Assembly: GCA_023451735.1 (NCBI GenBank)
Contig: JAEXYH010000001.1
Span: 1-64,000 of the forward strand
Length of the DNA: 64,000 nucleotides
Direction of reading: 5' to 3'
Origin: Pseudomonadota bacterium
Lineage (GTDB): Bacteria > Pseudomonadota > Alphaproteobacteria > Rhizobiales > Rhizobiaceae
Below the pieces are notes generated by a model. That model was given only the letters and a program-made list of their open reading frames with translations, had not been told where the DNA came from and did not search any database. Below, in pieces: positions 34,796-44,032 of this stretch; positions within the stretch are counted from its first letter, which is position 1; each line of letters begins with the position of its first letter. Position numbers and translations under genes: made by a program.

Positions 34796-35023
34796 ATGCG
34801 GGATATGCAAAGCGCGGACAACGACAATATGGAAAACGTCTCGGAAGAGGGCACTGCGAAAAAACCGCTTTCGCCAGCGGCACAGCGCGCCCTGAAGGAA
34901 GCAGAAGAACGTCGCCAAGCGGAGGCCAAAGCCAATATGCCGGAAGAATTCGGCGGACGCGGCGGCGCAGACCCGGCCCGTTTCGGCGACTGGGAAATCA
35001 ATGGCCGCGCCATCGATTTCTGA
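34796..35023 (+). CDS. DUF1674 / SDHAF4-like protein
   Basis: A short, charged protein (about 75 residues) ending EFGGRGGADPARFGDWEI and then NGRAIDF, the hallmark of DUF1674. This is the bacterial counterpart of eukaryotic succinate dehydrogenase assembly factor 4, which helps flavinated SdhA during complex II assembly. The N-terminal half is low in conservation and rich in E, A and R. The start is uncertain: ATG 34796, 34805 or 34829 are possible and none has a strong ribosome-binding site. No sdh genes are nearby. It is divergent from htpX. Confidence 0.85.
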   Translation: MRDMQSADNDNMENVSEEGTAKKPLSPAAQRALKEAEERRQAEAKANMPEEFGGRGGADPARFGDWEINGRAIDF

Positions 35024-35091
35024 ATTTTCCATCGGTATCCTAAGATAAAATTCCTATTGACTTTGATTGATGGTCGGAATTTATTCCTTTC

Positions 35092-35535
35092 ATGGTCAAA
35101 GCTCTGTTTTTTATTGTGGTCATTTTGTCGATCTTCACGATCGAAGCGATGGCACGTGATGAAATATCCGGACCGGTTTCTGCTGAAATTCTGCGCGTCG
35201 TCGACGGAGACACGCTGCTTGTGGAAGCCCAGCCATGGCCGCAGCAAAAGATGGAAGTCTATGTCCGCATTCGCGGCATCGACGCGCCAGAACTCAAGTC
35301 GAAATGTGAATCGATAAGGGCAGCGGGGCTGGATGCCCGAGATGCGCTTGAAACCATGGCGGCACAGTCCTCGCGAATTCAGCTAATGCGAATTTCCGGC
35401 GACAAATATTTCGGCCGTATCGTCGCCGATGTCATCTTACTGGACGGCCATAGTGTGGCAGACGGCCTGCTACTTGCCGGCCTCGTCCGAACCTATGATG
35501 GCGGCCGCAAGCCAAGAGAGGCCTGCGGCAGCTGA
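35092..35535 (+). CDS. Thermonuclease (SNase-like) family protein
   Basis: A 147-residue protein with a hydrophobic N-terminus (VKALFFIVVILSIFTIEAMA) acting as signal peptide or membrane anchor. An OB-fold nuclease domain follows, with ILRVVDGDTLLVEAQPW (residue 34 on) and RIRGIDAPELKSKCE (about 63). KYFGRIVADVILLDGHSVAD covers the third conserved block. The Arg and Asp residues of the micrococcal-nuclease active site are visible (D42, R63, D67). It is therefore probably a calcium-dependent exported nuclease or a relative acting at the envelope. Confidence 0.88.
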   Translation: MVKALFFIVVILSIFTIEAMARDEISGPVSAEILRVVDGDTLLVEAQPWPQQKMEVYVRIRGIDAPELKSKCESIRAAGLDARDALETMAAQSSRIQLMRISGDKYFGRIVADVILLDGHSVADGLLLAGLVRTYDGGRKPREACGS

Positions 35536-35548
35536 ATATGTGAAAAGA

Positions 35549-37504
35549 TCAGGCGTCGACCTTGTTTTGACGGTTGGCAATCAGATCATCCACGACCGCG
35601 GGATCGGCAAGTGTCGACGTATCTCCGAGCGCTCCGAAATCATCCTCGGCAATCTTGCGCAGGATGCGGCGCATGATCTTGCCCGAACGGGTTTTCGGCA
35701 ATCCCGGCGAGAACTGGATCTTGTCGGGCGCTGCAATTGGGCCGATCTCGTTGCGGACATGCTTGGTAAGCTCCTGCCGCAATTCGTCGGTCCCGGCATT
35801 GCCCGCCATCAGCGTGACATAGCAATAGATGCCCTGGCCCTTGATCCCATGCGGATACCCGACCACGGCCGCCTCAGATACGAGATGGTGCGATACGAGC
35901 GCCGATTCCACTTCCGCCGTACCGAGACGGTGGCCGGACACGTTGAGCACGTCATCGACGCGGCCGGTAATCCAGTAATATCCATCCTCGTCGCGCCGGC
36001 AGCCGTCACCGGTAAAATATTTCCCCTTGTAGGTGGAGAAATAGGTCTGAATGAAGCGATCATGGTCGCCATAGACGGTGCGCATCTGCCCCGGCCAGCT
36101 ATCGGTGATGCAGAGATTTCCGTCAGCCGCTCCTTCGAGAACATTACCCTCGTTATCGACCAGCTGCGGCTTCACCCCGAAAAACGGCTTGGTCGCGGAT
36201 CCGGGCTTCAGGTCGGTGGCGCCCGGCAGCGGCGTGATCATGTGACCGCCGGTTTCCGTCTGCCACCAGGTATCCACAACCGGGCAGCGCTTCTCGCCAA
36301 CCACGTTGTAATACCATTCCCAGGCTTCCGGATTGATCGGCTCCCCGACCGTGCCGAGTAGGCGCAGGCTTTCCCGTGAAGAACGCTTGACGAATTCGTC
36401 ACCCGCCCCGATCAGCGAGCGGATCGCGGTCGGTGCCGTGTAAAAAATGTTGACCTTGTGCTTGTCGACGATTTCCCAGAACCGACCCTGATCGGGAAAA
36501 TTCGGCACGCCTTCGAACATCAGCGTCGTCGCGCAATTGGCCAGCGGCCCATAGACCAGATAGGAATGGCCGGTGACCCAGCCCACATCGGCCGTGCACC
36601 AATAGATATCGCCGTCCTGATAATCGAATGTGTATTCATGGGTCATTGCCGCATAAACGAGATAACCACCCGTCGTATGCAGCACGCCCTTCGGCTTGCC
36701 CGTCGAACCAGACGTGTAGAGGATGAATAGCGGATCCTCCGCCTTCATCTTCACCGGCTCGCAGTGCCCCTTCACCGTCGCGATTTCCTGATGGTACCAG
36801 ATATCGCGGCCCGGCGCCCAGTTCGTCTTGCCGCCGGTACGACGCACGACCAGAACCTTGTTCACCGTCACATATTGGCGGGCGGCGATATGGATCGCCT
36901 TGTCGGTATTCTCCTTCAGCGGAACCGGCTTGCCACCGCGCACGCCCTCGTCACAGGTAATCACGAAGGTGGATTGGCAGTCTACGATACGGCCGGCAAG
37001 CGCCTCCGGCGAAAAGCCGCCGAATACAACAGAATGCACCGCGCCGATACGCGCGCAGGCCAGCATCGCATAGGCCGCTTCCGGGATCATCGGCATGTAG
37101 ATAGTGACGCGATCGCCCTTTTTGACCCCGTGCTTCTTCAGCACGTTCGCCATGCGGCAGACCTGATCATAGAGCTGATTATAGGTGATCTTCTTGTCGA
37201 TATAGGGGTTGTCGCCCTCCCAGATGATCGCCGTTCTCTCGCCATGGGTTTTCAGGTGGCGATCGATGCAATTGTAGGAGACGTTTGTCAGCCCGTCCTC
37301 GAACCACTTGATCGAGACCCGTCCCTTGAAGGACGTATTCTTCACCTTCGTGTAGGGCTTGAACCAGTCGATCCGGCGGCCATGTTTGCCCCAGAATTTG
37401 TCCGGATCCTCGATGCTCTCCTCATACCACTTTTCGTATTTGTCCTTGTCAATGAGCGCTTTAGCCTTGGTGGACTTGAGAACCGGATAGACTTTTTCGG
37501 ACAT
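35549..37504 (-). CDS. acsA: Acetyl-CoA synthetase Acs
   Basis: AMP-forming synthetase turning acetate, ATP and CoA into acetyl-CoA. The 651-residue protein has the adenylate-forming P-loop YTSGSTGKPKG near residue 265, WWQTETGGHM near 415 and TGDGCRRDEDGYYWITGR near 505. The conserved PKTRSGKIMRR carries the lysine (about 609) that is often regulated by acetylation. GGGAGGAATCACATG marks the start. It converges with the nuclease gene. A related synthetase gene lies 1 kb upstream on the same strand, beyond trcR. Confidence 0.97.
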   Translation of the reverse strand: MSEKVYPVLKSTKAKALIDKDKYEKWYEESIEDPDKFWGKHGRRIDWFKPYTKVKNTSFKGRVSIKWFEDGLTNVSYNCIDRHLKTHGERTAIIWEGDNPYIDKKITYNQLYDQVCRMANVLKKHGVKKGDRVTIYMPMIPEAAYAMLACARIGAVHSVVFGGFSPEALAGRIVDCQSTFVITCDEGVRGGKPVPLKENTDKAIHIAARQYVTVNKVLVVRRTGGKTNWAPGRDIWYHQEIATVKGHCEPVKMKAEDPLFILYTSGSTGKPKGVLHTTGGYLVYAAMTHEYTFDYQDGDIYWCTADVGWVTGHSYLVYGPLANCATTLMFEGVPNFPDQGRFWEIVDKHKVNIFYTAPTAIRSLIGAGDEFVKRSSRESLRLLGTVGEPINPEAWEWYYNVVGEKRCPVVDTWWQTETGGHMITPLPGATDLKPGSATKPFFGVKPQLVDNEGNVLEGAADGNLCITDSWPGQMRTVYGDHDRFIQTYFSTYKGKYFTGDGCRRDEDGYYWITGRVDDVLNVSGHRLGTAEVESALVSHHLVSEAAVVGYPHGIKGQGIYCYVTLMAGNAGTDELRQELTKHVRNEIGPIAAPDKIQFSPGLPKTRSGKIMRRILRKIAEDDFGALGDTSTLADPAVVDDLIANRQNKVDA

Positions 37505-37755
37505 GTGATTCCTCCCTCACTTGCACCGTCGACCTGACATACGTCATCGGTGCGACATTTTGGCATTCATAGCAATTGGGGCGGAAGCGGCAATTAGACA
37601 AATGGCTGTGAGGGTCTGAATACGATCGGCAACGATCCTGTTTCAGAGAATTGCAATTCTGTCCTAATTCGATTATACGGCGATGAATTCCCGGAAATTG
37701 TGGTTGATACCCACGGCCCGCGACACCGGCGCGGACGGACAGAGGAACTATATCC

Positions 37756-38469
37756 ATGGCTCAACAATTGCTTATGCCGAAGGCCACCGCAGTCTGGCTT
37801 GTCGACAATACGGCCCTCTCCTTCGACCAGATCGCGCAGTTCTGCAAACTGCATCCGCTCGAGGTCAAGGCGATCGCCGATGGTGAAGCCGCCCAGGGTA
37901 TCAAGGGCCTCGACCCGATCGCCACCGGCCAGCTGTCCCGCGATGAGATCGAGCGTGGCGAAAAGGACATCAATCACAAGCTGAAGCTTTCCGAGCCAAA
38001 AGTTCGCGTTCCGGAATCCAAGCGCCGCGGTCCGCGCTACACGCCGGTTTCCAAACGCCAGGACCGTCCGAACGCCATTCTCTGGCTGGTTCGCAACCAT
38101 CCGGAACTCAAGGACGCCCAGATTTCGCGTCTCGTCGGCACGACCAAGTCGACCATTGAGCAGATCCGCGAGCGTACCCACTGGAACGCCGCAAACCTCG
38201 CTCCGATGGACCCGGTAACGCTTGGCCTCTGCTCGCAGATCGACCTCGACCTTGAAGTCGAAAAGGCCTCCAAGAACCGTCCGCTGCCGACCGCTGCCGA
38301 ACTCGGCGCCTCCCTGCAGCCGGCTTCCGAAACCGAAAACCTCGGCTTCGGCGACTACCGCAGCGAGCGCGAGGAAGAGAAGGAAATCGACGCGGACGCC
38401 GTGTTCGCCAAGCTTTCTTCGCTCAAGTCGACCCGCACCGAAGAGGAAGACGAGGAAGATCGCTTCTAA
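37756..38469 (+). CDS. trcR: Cell-cycle transcriptional regulator TrcR (DUF1013)
   Basis: A 237-residue cytoplasmic protein matching the alphaproteobacterial DUF1013/TrcR family. It starts AQQLLMPKATAVWLVDNTAL, with a helix-turn-helix-like segment (ALSFDQIAQFCKLHPLEVKA, about 20-40). A central GTTKSTIEQIRERTHWN segment lies near residue 135 and a strongly acidic C-terminal tail follows. In Caulobacter TrcR has been described as associated with RNA polymerase and cell-cycle control. GAGGAAC lies ahead of the ATG. A strong terminator follows. It sits between two acyl-CoA synthetase genes on the opposite strand, with no obvious functional link. Confidence 0.9.
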   Translation: MAQQLLMPKATAVWLVDNTALSFDQIAQFCKLHPLEVKAIADGEAAQGIKGLDPIATGQLSRDEIERGEKDINHKLKLSEPKVRVPESKRRGPRYTPVSKRQDRPNAILWLVRNHPELKDAQISRLVGTTKSTIEQIRERTHWNAANLAPMDPVTLGLCSQIDLDLEVEKASKNRPLPTAAELGASLQPASETENLGFGDYRSEREEEKEIDADAVFAKLSSLKSTRTEEEDEEDRF

Positions 38470-38489
38470 GCGCTCGCCTCTCTCGATAA

Positions 38490-38528
38490 ATTCGAAAGCC
38501 CCGGATCATATCCGGGGCTTTATTTTTT
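38490..38528 (+). terminator. Intrinsic terminator after trcR
   Basis: AAAGCCCCGGA (38495-38505), loop TCATA, then the perfect complement (38511-38521) followed by ATTTTTTGG. It is a strong forward terminator between convergent trcR and the propionyl-CoA synthetase gene, and the A-rich other side may serve that gene too. Confidence 0.93.
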
Positions 38529-38531
38529 GGC

Positions 38532-40466
38532 TCATACGACCGGCGCGACCGTGCTCTTTTCCTCATGGGCAAAACCGTTTTTCCTTAAGGTTTCCCGAAC
38601 CACATCGAGCGTTCCCGGATCCTCGATCGTTGCCGGCATGGTCCACGGCATGTCGTCGGCAATCTTCTGCATTGTGCCGCGAAGTATTTTTCCCGACCGC
38701 GTCTTGGGCAGTTTGGGAACCACCATCACGGTCTTGAAGGCAGCGACCGGCCCGATCTCGTTTCGGACCATTCCGGCAACCTCTGCGGCGATTTCCGACG
38801 TTTCCCGTGAAACATGGTTCTTCAGCACCAGGAAACCACAGGGTATCTGCCCTTTGACCCGGTCCTTCACACCGATGACCGCACATTCGGCGACATCCGG
38901 ATGTTTTGCGCAGACCTCTTCCATCGAGCCGGTCGACAGGCGGTGGCCGGCGCAATTGATGATATCGTCGGTACGCGCCATGACGAAGATATAGCCGTCG
39001 TCATCGATGATACCGGCATCCGCCGTCTTGTAGTAACCGGGAAACTCTTCAAGGCAACTCTCCCGAAACCGCCCGTCGGCATTCCAGAAGGTCGGCAGGC
39101 AACCCGGGGGCAGGGGCAGCTTGATCACGATATTTCCAAGTGCCCCATACGGCACCGGCTTTCCGGCATCATCAACCACTTCCACTGCATAACCTGGCAT
39201 CGGTCGCGTCGGAGAGCCATGCTTAAACGGCATCAAACCAAGCCCAATCGTGTTTGCCGCAACCGGCCACCCGGTTTCCGTCTGCCACCAATGATCGATC
39301 ACCGGCACTTTCAGCTTCTCTTCCGCCCATCTCAACGTCTCGGGATCGGCGCGCTCACCGGCGAGAAAAAGAGCGCGCAGACCGAGAAGATCGTAATTTT
39401 CGACGAACTCTCCGTCGGGATCATCACGTCTGATCGCGCGGAAAGCGGTCGGCGCCGTGAACAACACTTTCACGTCATGCTCCGCCGCAACGCGCCAGAA
39501 CGTGCCCGCATCAGGCGTGCCGACCGGCTTGCCTTCGAAAATGACGCTCGTATTGCCATTCAATAGAGGCGCGTAAACGATATAGGAGTGCCCCACCACC
39601 CAGCCGATATCCGAGGCGGCCCAGAACACTTCGCCGGGCGTCATGCCAAAAATGTTCGGCATGCTCCATTGCAGCGCCACCATATGCCCGCCATTGTCGC
39701 GCACCACACCTTTGGGCTGCCCCGTCGTGCCGGATGTGTAGAGGATATAGAGCGGATCGGTCGCCTTGACCGGCACGCATTCGATGTCACGACCCCGCGC
39801 CTTTTCCAGCAGCTGACTGAAGTCGTACTCACCGCGCTCCTGATTTATCGGCGCTGAAAGCTCGGGCCGCTGCAGGATTAGGCAATGATCCGGTTTGACC
39901 TGTGCCAGCTCGATCGCCTTGTCGAGCAATGGCTTGTAAGCAACGACACGACCTGGCTCCAGCCCGCAGCTTGCGGAAATAATCAGTTTCGCTTCCGAAT
40001 CGTTTAGCCGTGCCGCAAGCTCCTGAGCGGCAAAACCGCCAAACACGACGGAGTGGACAGCCCCGAGGCGGGCGCATGCCAGCATAGAAAATACCGCTTC
40101 AGGCACCATCGGCATATAGATGACGACCCTGTCGCCCTTGCCGATGCCGAGATCGCGCAGCACGGCCGCGATCGCCTTTACCTCGGAGAGAACCCCGGCA
40201 TAGGTAAAGGACTGTTTCACGCCATTCATGACGCTGTCGTAGATGAAGGCCCGCTGTTCGCCCCGCCCCACCGCCACATGCCGGTCGAGGCAGTTGTAAC
40301 AGGTATTCGTCTCACCGCCCACGAACCACCGGCCATAGACACCTTGGCTTTGATCGAAAATCACATCCGGCGGTCTGAACCAGTCGATCGCCAGCGCAGC
40401 GTCCCGCCAGAACCCCTCGGGATCCTTCTTCCAACTGTCATACACGTCGAAATAGCGGCTTTGCAT
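38532..40466 (-). CDS. prpE: Propionyl-CoA synthetase-like AMP-forming acyl-CoA ligase
   Basis: A 644-residue acyl-CoA synthetase of the acetyl/propionyl type. The P-loop YTSGTTGQPKG lies near residue 240, HWWQTETGWP near 378 and the acetylatable-lysine motif PKTRSGKILRG near 587. The N-terminus MQSRYFDVYDSWKKDPEGFW and the whole pattern resemble PrpE rather than Acs. ATG 40466 is set by GGGAGG five bases ahead; the GTG at 40472 overlaps that site. The C-terminal quarter contains a parS-like sequence (38799-38814), encoding HVSRET. No other propionate genes are near. Propionate specificity is inferred from family resemblance. Confidence 0.9.
   Translation of the reverse strand: MQSRYFDVYDSWKKDPEGFWRDAALAIDWFRPPDVIFDQSQGVYGRWFVGGETNTCYNCLDRHVAVGRGEQRAFIYDSVMNGVKQSFTYAGVLSEVKAIAAVLRDLGIGKGDRVVIYMPMVPEAVFSMLACARLGAVHSVVFGGFAAQELAARLNDSEAKLIISASCGLEPGRVVAYKPLLDKAIELAQVKPDHCLILQRPELSAPINQERGEYDFSQLLEKARGRDIECVPVKATDPLYILYTSGTTGQPKGVVRDNGGHMVALQWSMPNIFGMTPGEVFWAASDIGWVVGHSYIVYAPLLNGNTSVIFEGKPVGTPDAGTFWRVAAEHDVKVLFTAPTAFRAIRRDDPDGEFVENYDLLGLRALFLAGERADPETLRWAEEKLKVPVIDHWWQTETGWPVAANTIGLGLMPFKHGSPTRPMPGYAVEVVDDAGKPVPYGALGNIVIKLPLPPGCLPTFWNADGRFRESCLEEFPGYYKTADAGIIDDDGYIFVMARTDDIINCAGHRLSTGSMEEVCAKHPDVAECAVIGVKDRVKGQIPCGFLVLKNHVSRETSEIAAEVAGMVRNEIGPVAAFKTVMVVPKLPKTRSGKILRGTMQKIADDMPWTMPATIEDPGTLDVVRETLRKNGFAHEEKSTVAPVV
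38799..38814. promoter_or_regulatory. parS-like ParB-binding site (in prpE)
   Basis: CGTTTCCCGTGAAACA matches the consensus TGTTTCACGTGAAACA at 14 of 16 positions. It lies about 15.6 kb from the candidate origin, inside a coding sequence. The weaker of the three sites here, with a mismatch near the centre. Confidence 0.65.
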
Positions 40467-40557
40467 ATGCACCTCCCGTTACATGAGCCTAGCCTGATAA
40501 AAGCAATCTAGGCCGGGGAGGGAGAGCCGGAAAGCCCGACGAAGGAGTTAGAGCGGT

Positions 40558-41217
40558 TCAGCGCGCTCCGAAGATGGCGGAACCGACGCGGACGTTGGTC
40601 GCGCCGAACTCGACGGCCGTTTCGAAATCCCCGGACATGCCCATCGAGAGCTTTTCGACGCCGCATTCCTTGGCGAGTTTTTCAAGCAGCGCGAAATGCG
40701 GACCCGGATTTTCTTCCGCCGGCGGAATGCACATCAGCCCCTCGATGGAAAGCCCGAGATCCCTTTGGCAGAATTCGACAAAGGCCTTCGTTTCCTTTGG
40801 TGCGATACCCGCCTTCTGCGATTCGAGACCGGTATTGACTTGCACATACAGTTTAGGAGTCTTGCCCTGTTTCGCGATCTCCTCGGCCAGGGCTCGGGCA
40901 ATTTTCTCGCGATCAACCGTTTCGATCACATCAAACAGCGCAATCGCATCGGCAGCCTTGTTGGATTGCAGTGGCCCGATCAGGTGAAGTTCGATCCCGG
41001 CAGTCTCAGCCTTCAGCTGCGGCCACTTGCCCTGACTTTCCTGCACGCGGTTTTCGCCAAACACACGCTGGCCTGCCGCGATGACAGGACGGATCGCGTC
41101 GGCATCGAAGGTTTTGGACACAGCAACCAGCGTCGCGGAACCTGCCGGACGTTTGGCATATTTTTCCGCCTTGGCAATTTTGCCTTTCACGTCCTGCAAC
41201 CGGTCTTCGATATCCAT
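40558..41217 (-). CDS. YggS family pyridoxal phosphate-binding protein (PLPBP)
   Basis: Pyridoxal-5'-phosphate homeostasis protein, a TIM-barrel carrier without a known own reaction. The 219-residue protein has VAVSKTFDADAI with the PLP lysine at about residue 35. Other family blocks are FGENRVQES (about 55), LHLIGPLQSNKA (about 80) and LSMGMSGDFETAVEFGATNVRVGSAIFG-type C-terminal sequence. ATG 41217 is selected because AAGGA lies eight bases ahead; other in-frame ATGs are too close to that site. It is divergent from leuS. Confidence 0.93.
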   Translation of the reverse strand: MDIEDRLQDVKGKIAKAEKYAKRPAGSATLVAVSKTFDADAIRPVIAAGQRVFGENRVQESQGKWPQLKAETAGIELHLIGPLQSNKAADAIALFDVIETVDREKIARALAEEIAKQGKTPKLYVQVNTGLESQKAGIAPKETKAFVEFCQRDLGLSIEGLMCIPPAEENPGPHFALLEKLAKECGVEKLSMGMSGDFETAVEFGATNVRVGSAIFGAR

Positions 41218-41398
41218 TGCCCGCATCCTTTTCCGCATTTCTTGTGAGATCAGCGATTAAAGCCCATATGAGGCTCTGCCAAGAGCATTCCGCATCAAAG
41301 TTCGACACCCGGCAAGCCTCAAAAACTTGACGCTTGCGGCCATTCATGGTGAAGGTCTGCCCGCAACTTTTATCCTGATTTCCCGGAATATCATCCAG

Positions 41399-44032
41399 AT
41401 GGCGACTGAACGTTACAACCCGCGCGATGCCGAACCCCGTTGGCAGCAGAAATGGAACGAGGCGAAGGTTTTCGAAACCGACAACGCCGACCCGCGGGAA
41501 AAATATTACGTCCTTGAGATGTTCCCCTATCCATCCGGCCGCATCCACATGGGTCACGTCCGCAACTATGCGATGGGCGACGTGGTTGCCCGCTACAAGC
41601 GCGCCCGCGGCTTCAACGTTCTGCATCCTATGGGCTGGGACGCGTTCGGCATGCCGGCGGAAAACGCCGCGCGTGACAACAAGACCCATCCGAAGGCCTG
41701 GACCTACCAGAACATCGAATCGATGAAGAAGCAGCTGAAGGCCATGGGCCTGTCGCTGGACTGGTCTCGCGAATTCGCCACCTGCGACGTCGAATATTAC
41801 CAGCAGCAGCAGCACCTCTTCCTCGACATGATGGAAAAAGGCCTGGTCTATCGCAAGCAGTCCAAGGTCAACTGGGACCCGATCGACCAGACGGTTCTCG
41901 CCAACGAACAGGTTATCGACGGCCGCGGCTGGCGCTCCGGTGCGCTGGTCGAGCAGCGCGAACTGGTTCAGTGGTTCTTCAAGATCACCGATTTCAGTCA
42001 GGACCTGCTCGACGAACTGGATCATCTGGACCAGTGGCCCGAAAAGGTCCGCCTGATGCAGAAGAACTGGATCGGCCGCTCCGAAGGCATGGCGGTGCGC
42101 TGGGAAATCGTATCTTCCACCGCTCCGGCCGACGAAACCGAAGTCACTGTCTACACGACTCGTCCGGACACGCTGTTCGGTGCTTCCTTCCTGGCAATCG
42201 CCGCCGACCATCCGCTGGCCAAGGCCGCAGCGGCAAGGAATCCGGCTATCGAATCCTTCGCCGAAGAATGCCGCCGTCAGGGCACCTCTCTCGCAGCGCT
42301 GGAAACGGCCGAGAAGAAGGGCATCGACACCGGCATTCGCGTGAAACACCCGCTCGATCCTTCCTGGGAACTGCCGGTCTATGTCGCGAACTTCGTACTG
42401 ATGGAATACGGCACGGGCGCCATCTTCGGCTGCCCTTCCGGCGACCAGCGCGACCTCGATTTCGCCCGCAAATATGATCTTCCGGTCGTTCCGGTCGTCA
42501 TGCCGGTCGATGGCGATGCCGCCTCATTCGAAGTTGGCGAAACCGCTTATGTCGATGATGGCGTGATGATCAATTCGCGCTTCCTCAACGGCAAGACGAC
42601 CGAAGAAGCCTTCCAGATCGTCGCCGACAAGCTGTCGCAGCAGGCGCTGGCAGATGCACCGCAAGGTGAGCGCAAGGTCAATTTCCGCCTGCGTGATTGG
42701 GGTATCTCCCGTCAGCGTTACTGGGGCTGCCCGATCCCGGTCATTCATTGCGAAGTGTGCGGCGTCGTGCCGGTGCCGAAGAAAGACCTGCCGGTCCAGC
42801 TGCCCGACGACGTTACCTTCGACCTGCCGGGCAACCCGCTGGATCGCCACGCGACCTGGCGCCATGTCTCCTGCCCGCAATGCGGCCACGACGCCCGTCG
42901 TGAAACGGACACGATGGATACATTCGTCGATTCCAGCTGGTATTTCACCCGCTTCACCGCACCGTGGCTGAACGAACCGACCGATCCGGCCGTCGCCAAC
43001 CACTGGCTGCCGGTTGATCAGTATATCGGCGGCATCGAGCACGCGATCCTGCACCTGCTCTATTCCCGCTTCTTCACCCGCGCCATGCGCGAAACCGGCC
43101 ATGTCAGTGTCAAGGAACCCTTCAAGGGCCTGTTCACCCAAGGCATGGTCGTGCATGAAACCTACCGTCTCGGCGCTGAAGGCCAGAAGGGCGAATGGGT
43201 CGCTCCGGCCGATATCAAGATCGAGGAAACCGACGGCAAGCGCACAGCTACGCTGCTAAAGAACGGCGAAGAAGTCACCATCGGCTCGATTGAGAAGATG
43301 TCGAAGTCGAAGAAGAACGTCGTCGATCCGGACGACATTATCGCATCCTATGGTGCCGACACCGCCCGCTTCTTCGTTCTCTCCGACAGCCCGCCGGATC
43401 GTGACGTGATCTGGTCGGAAGCCGGCGTCGAAGGCGCGCATCGCTTCACCCAGCGCCTGTGGCGTCTGATCTCGGAAGCAGCCGAAAACCTGAAGACCGT
43501 CTCCCCCGCTCCCGCCAAGGACGGTGACGGTCTGGCGATCTCGCAGCTCGCCCACAAGACGCTGCAGGCGGTTCAGGGTGATCTGGACAAGCTCTCCTTC
43601 AACAAGGCCGTGGCACGCATCTATGAGCTCGTGAATGCGCTTGCAGCGCCACTGACGGATGTTGCCGCCGGCAAGGGCGATGAAGCTTATCGCGCCGCCG
43701 TTCGCAACGCTGCCGAGATCCTGATCCAGATCGTCGCCCCGGTGACTCCGCACTTGGCAGAAGAATGCTGGACCGTTATCGGCAACAGCGAAATGGTGTC
43801 AGAAACCGCATGGCCGGCGTTTGACCAGGCTCTGGTTGTCGAAAATGAGGTTACACTGCCCGTCCAGATCAATGGCAAGAAGCGCGCCGAATTGACAATC
43901 GCGCGCGACGCGGATCAAACTGCTGTCGAAGCCGCAGTTCTGGCTCTGGACGTGGTGAAAGCCGCTCTTGAAGGCCGTGCGCCGAAGAAGATCATCGTAG
44001 TCCCACAGAGGATCGTGAACATTGTTGCCTGA
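41399..44032 (+). CDS. leuS: Leucyl-tRNA synthetase LeuS
   Basis: Class I synthetase charging leucine to tRNA-Leu. The 877-residue protein has the HIGH-type motif HMGH at 50-53 in PYPSGRIHMGHVRNY. A CP1 editing domain (about 225-415) includes TTRPDTLFGASF. A zinc-ribbon-like CPQCGH lies near residue 490, and the KMSKS loop is KMSKSKKNVVDP near 633. The C-terminal domain ends with KKIIVVPQRIVNIVA. The chosen ATG 41399 begins MATERYNPRDAE, the usual start; the frame to 41327 is only an upstream extension. It overlaps lptE by 11 bases. Confidence 0.98.
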   Translation: MATERYNPRDAEPRWQQKWNEAKVFETDNADPREKYYVLEMFPYPSGRIHMGHVRNYAMGDVVARYKRARGFNVLHPMGWDAFGMPAENAARDNKTHPKAWTYQNIESMKKQLKAMGLSLDWSREFATCDVEYYQQQQHLFLDMMEKGLVYRKQSKVNWDPIDQTVLANEQVIDGRGWRSGALVEQRELVQWFFKITDFSQDLLDELDHLDQWPEKVRLMQKNWIGRSEGMAVRWEIVSSTAPADETEVTVYTTRPDTLFGASFLAIAADHPLAKAAAARNPAIESFAEECRRQGTSLAALETAEKKGIDTGIRVKHPLDPSWELPVYVANFVLMEYGTGAIFGCPSGDQRDLDFARKYDLPVVPVVMPVDGDAASFEVGETAYVDDGVMINSRFLNGKTTEEAFQIVADKLSQQALADAPQGERKVNFRLRDWGISRQRYWGCPIPVIHCEVCGVVPVPKKDLPVQLPDDVTFDLPGNPLDRHATWRHVSCPQCGHDARRETDTMDTFVDSSWYFTRFTAPWLNEPTDPAVANHWLPVDQYIGGIEHAILHLLYSRFFTRAMRETGHVSVKEPFKGLFTQGMVVHETYRLGAEGQKGEWVAPADIKIEETDGKRTATLLKNGEEVTIGSIEKMSKSKKNVVDPDDIIASYGADTARFFVLSDSPPDRDVIWSEAGVEGAHRFTQRLWRLISEAAENLKTVSPAPAKDGDGLAISQLAHKTLQAVQGDLDKLSFNKAVARIYELVNALAAPLTDVAAGKGDEAYRAAVRNAAEILIQIVAPVTPHLAEECWTVIGNSEMVSETAWPAFDQALVVENEVTLPVQINGKKRAELTIARDADQTAVEAAVLALDVVKAALEGRAPKKIIVVPQRIVNIVA

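Noticed and set aside
35057..35085. TTGACT-N17-TTTATT promoter-like sequence before the nuclease gene
   Set aside because: The hexamers are acceptable, but the -10 lies only six bases from the start codon, leaving no room for a leader with a ribosome-binding site.
36366..36381. Partial parS-like match in acsA
   Set aside because: Only about 11 of 16 consensus positions agree and both arms are broken, so it was not counted as a ParB site.
41006..42349. Reverse-strand open frame of 447 codons
   Set aside because: It overlaps leuS and the yggS gene in other frames; both of those have strong family signatures.
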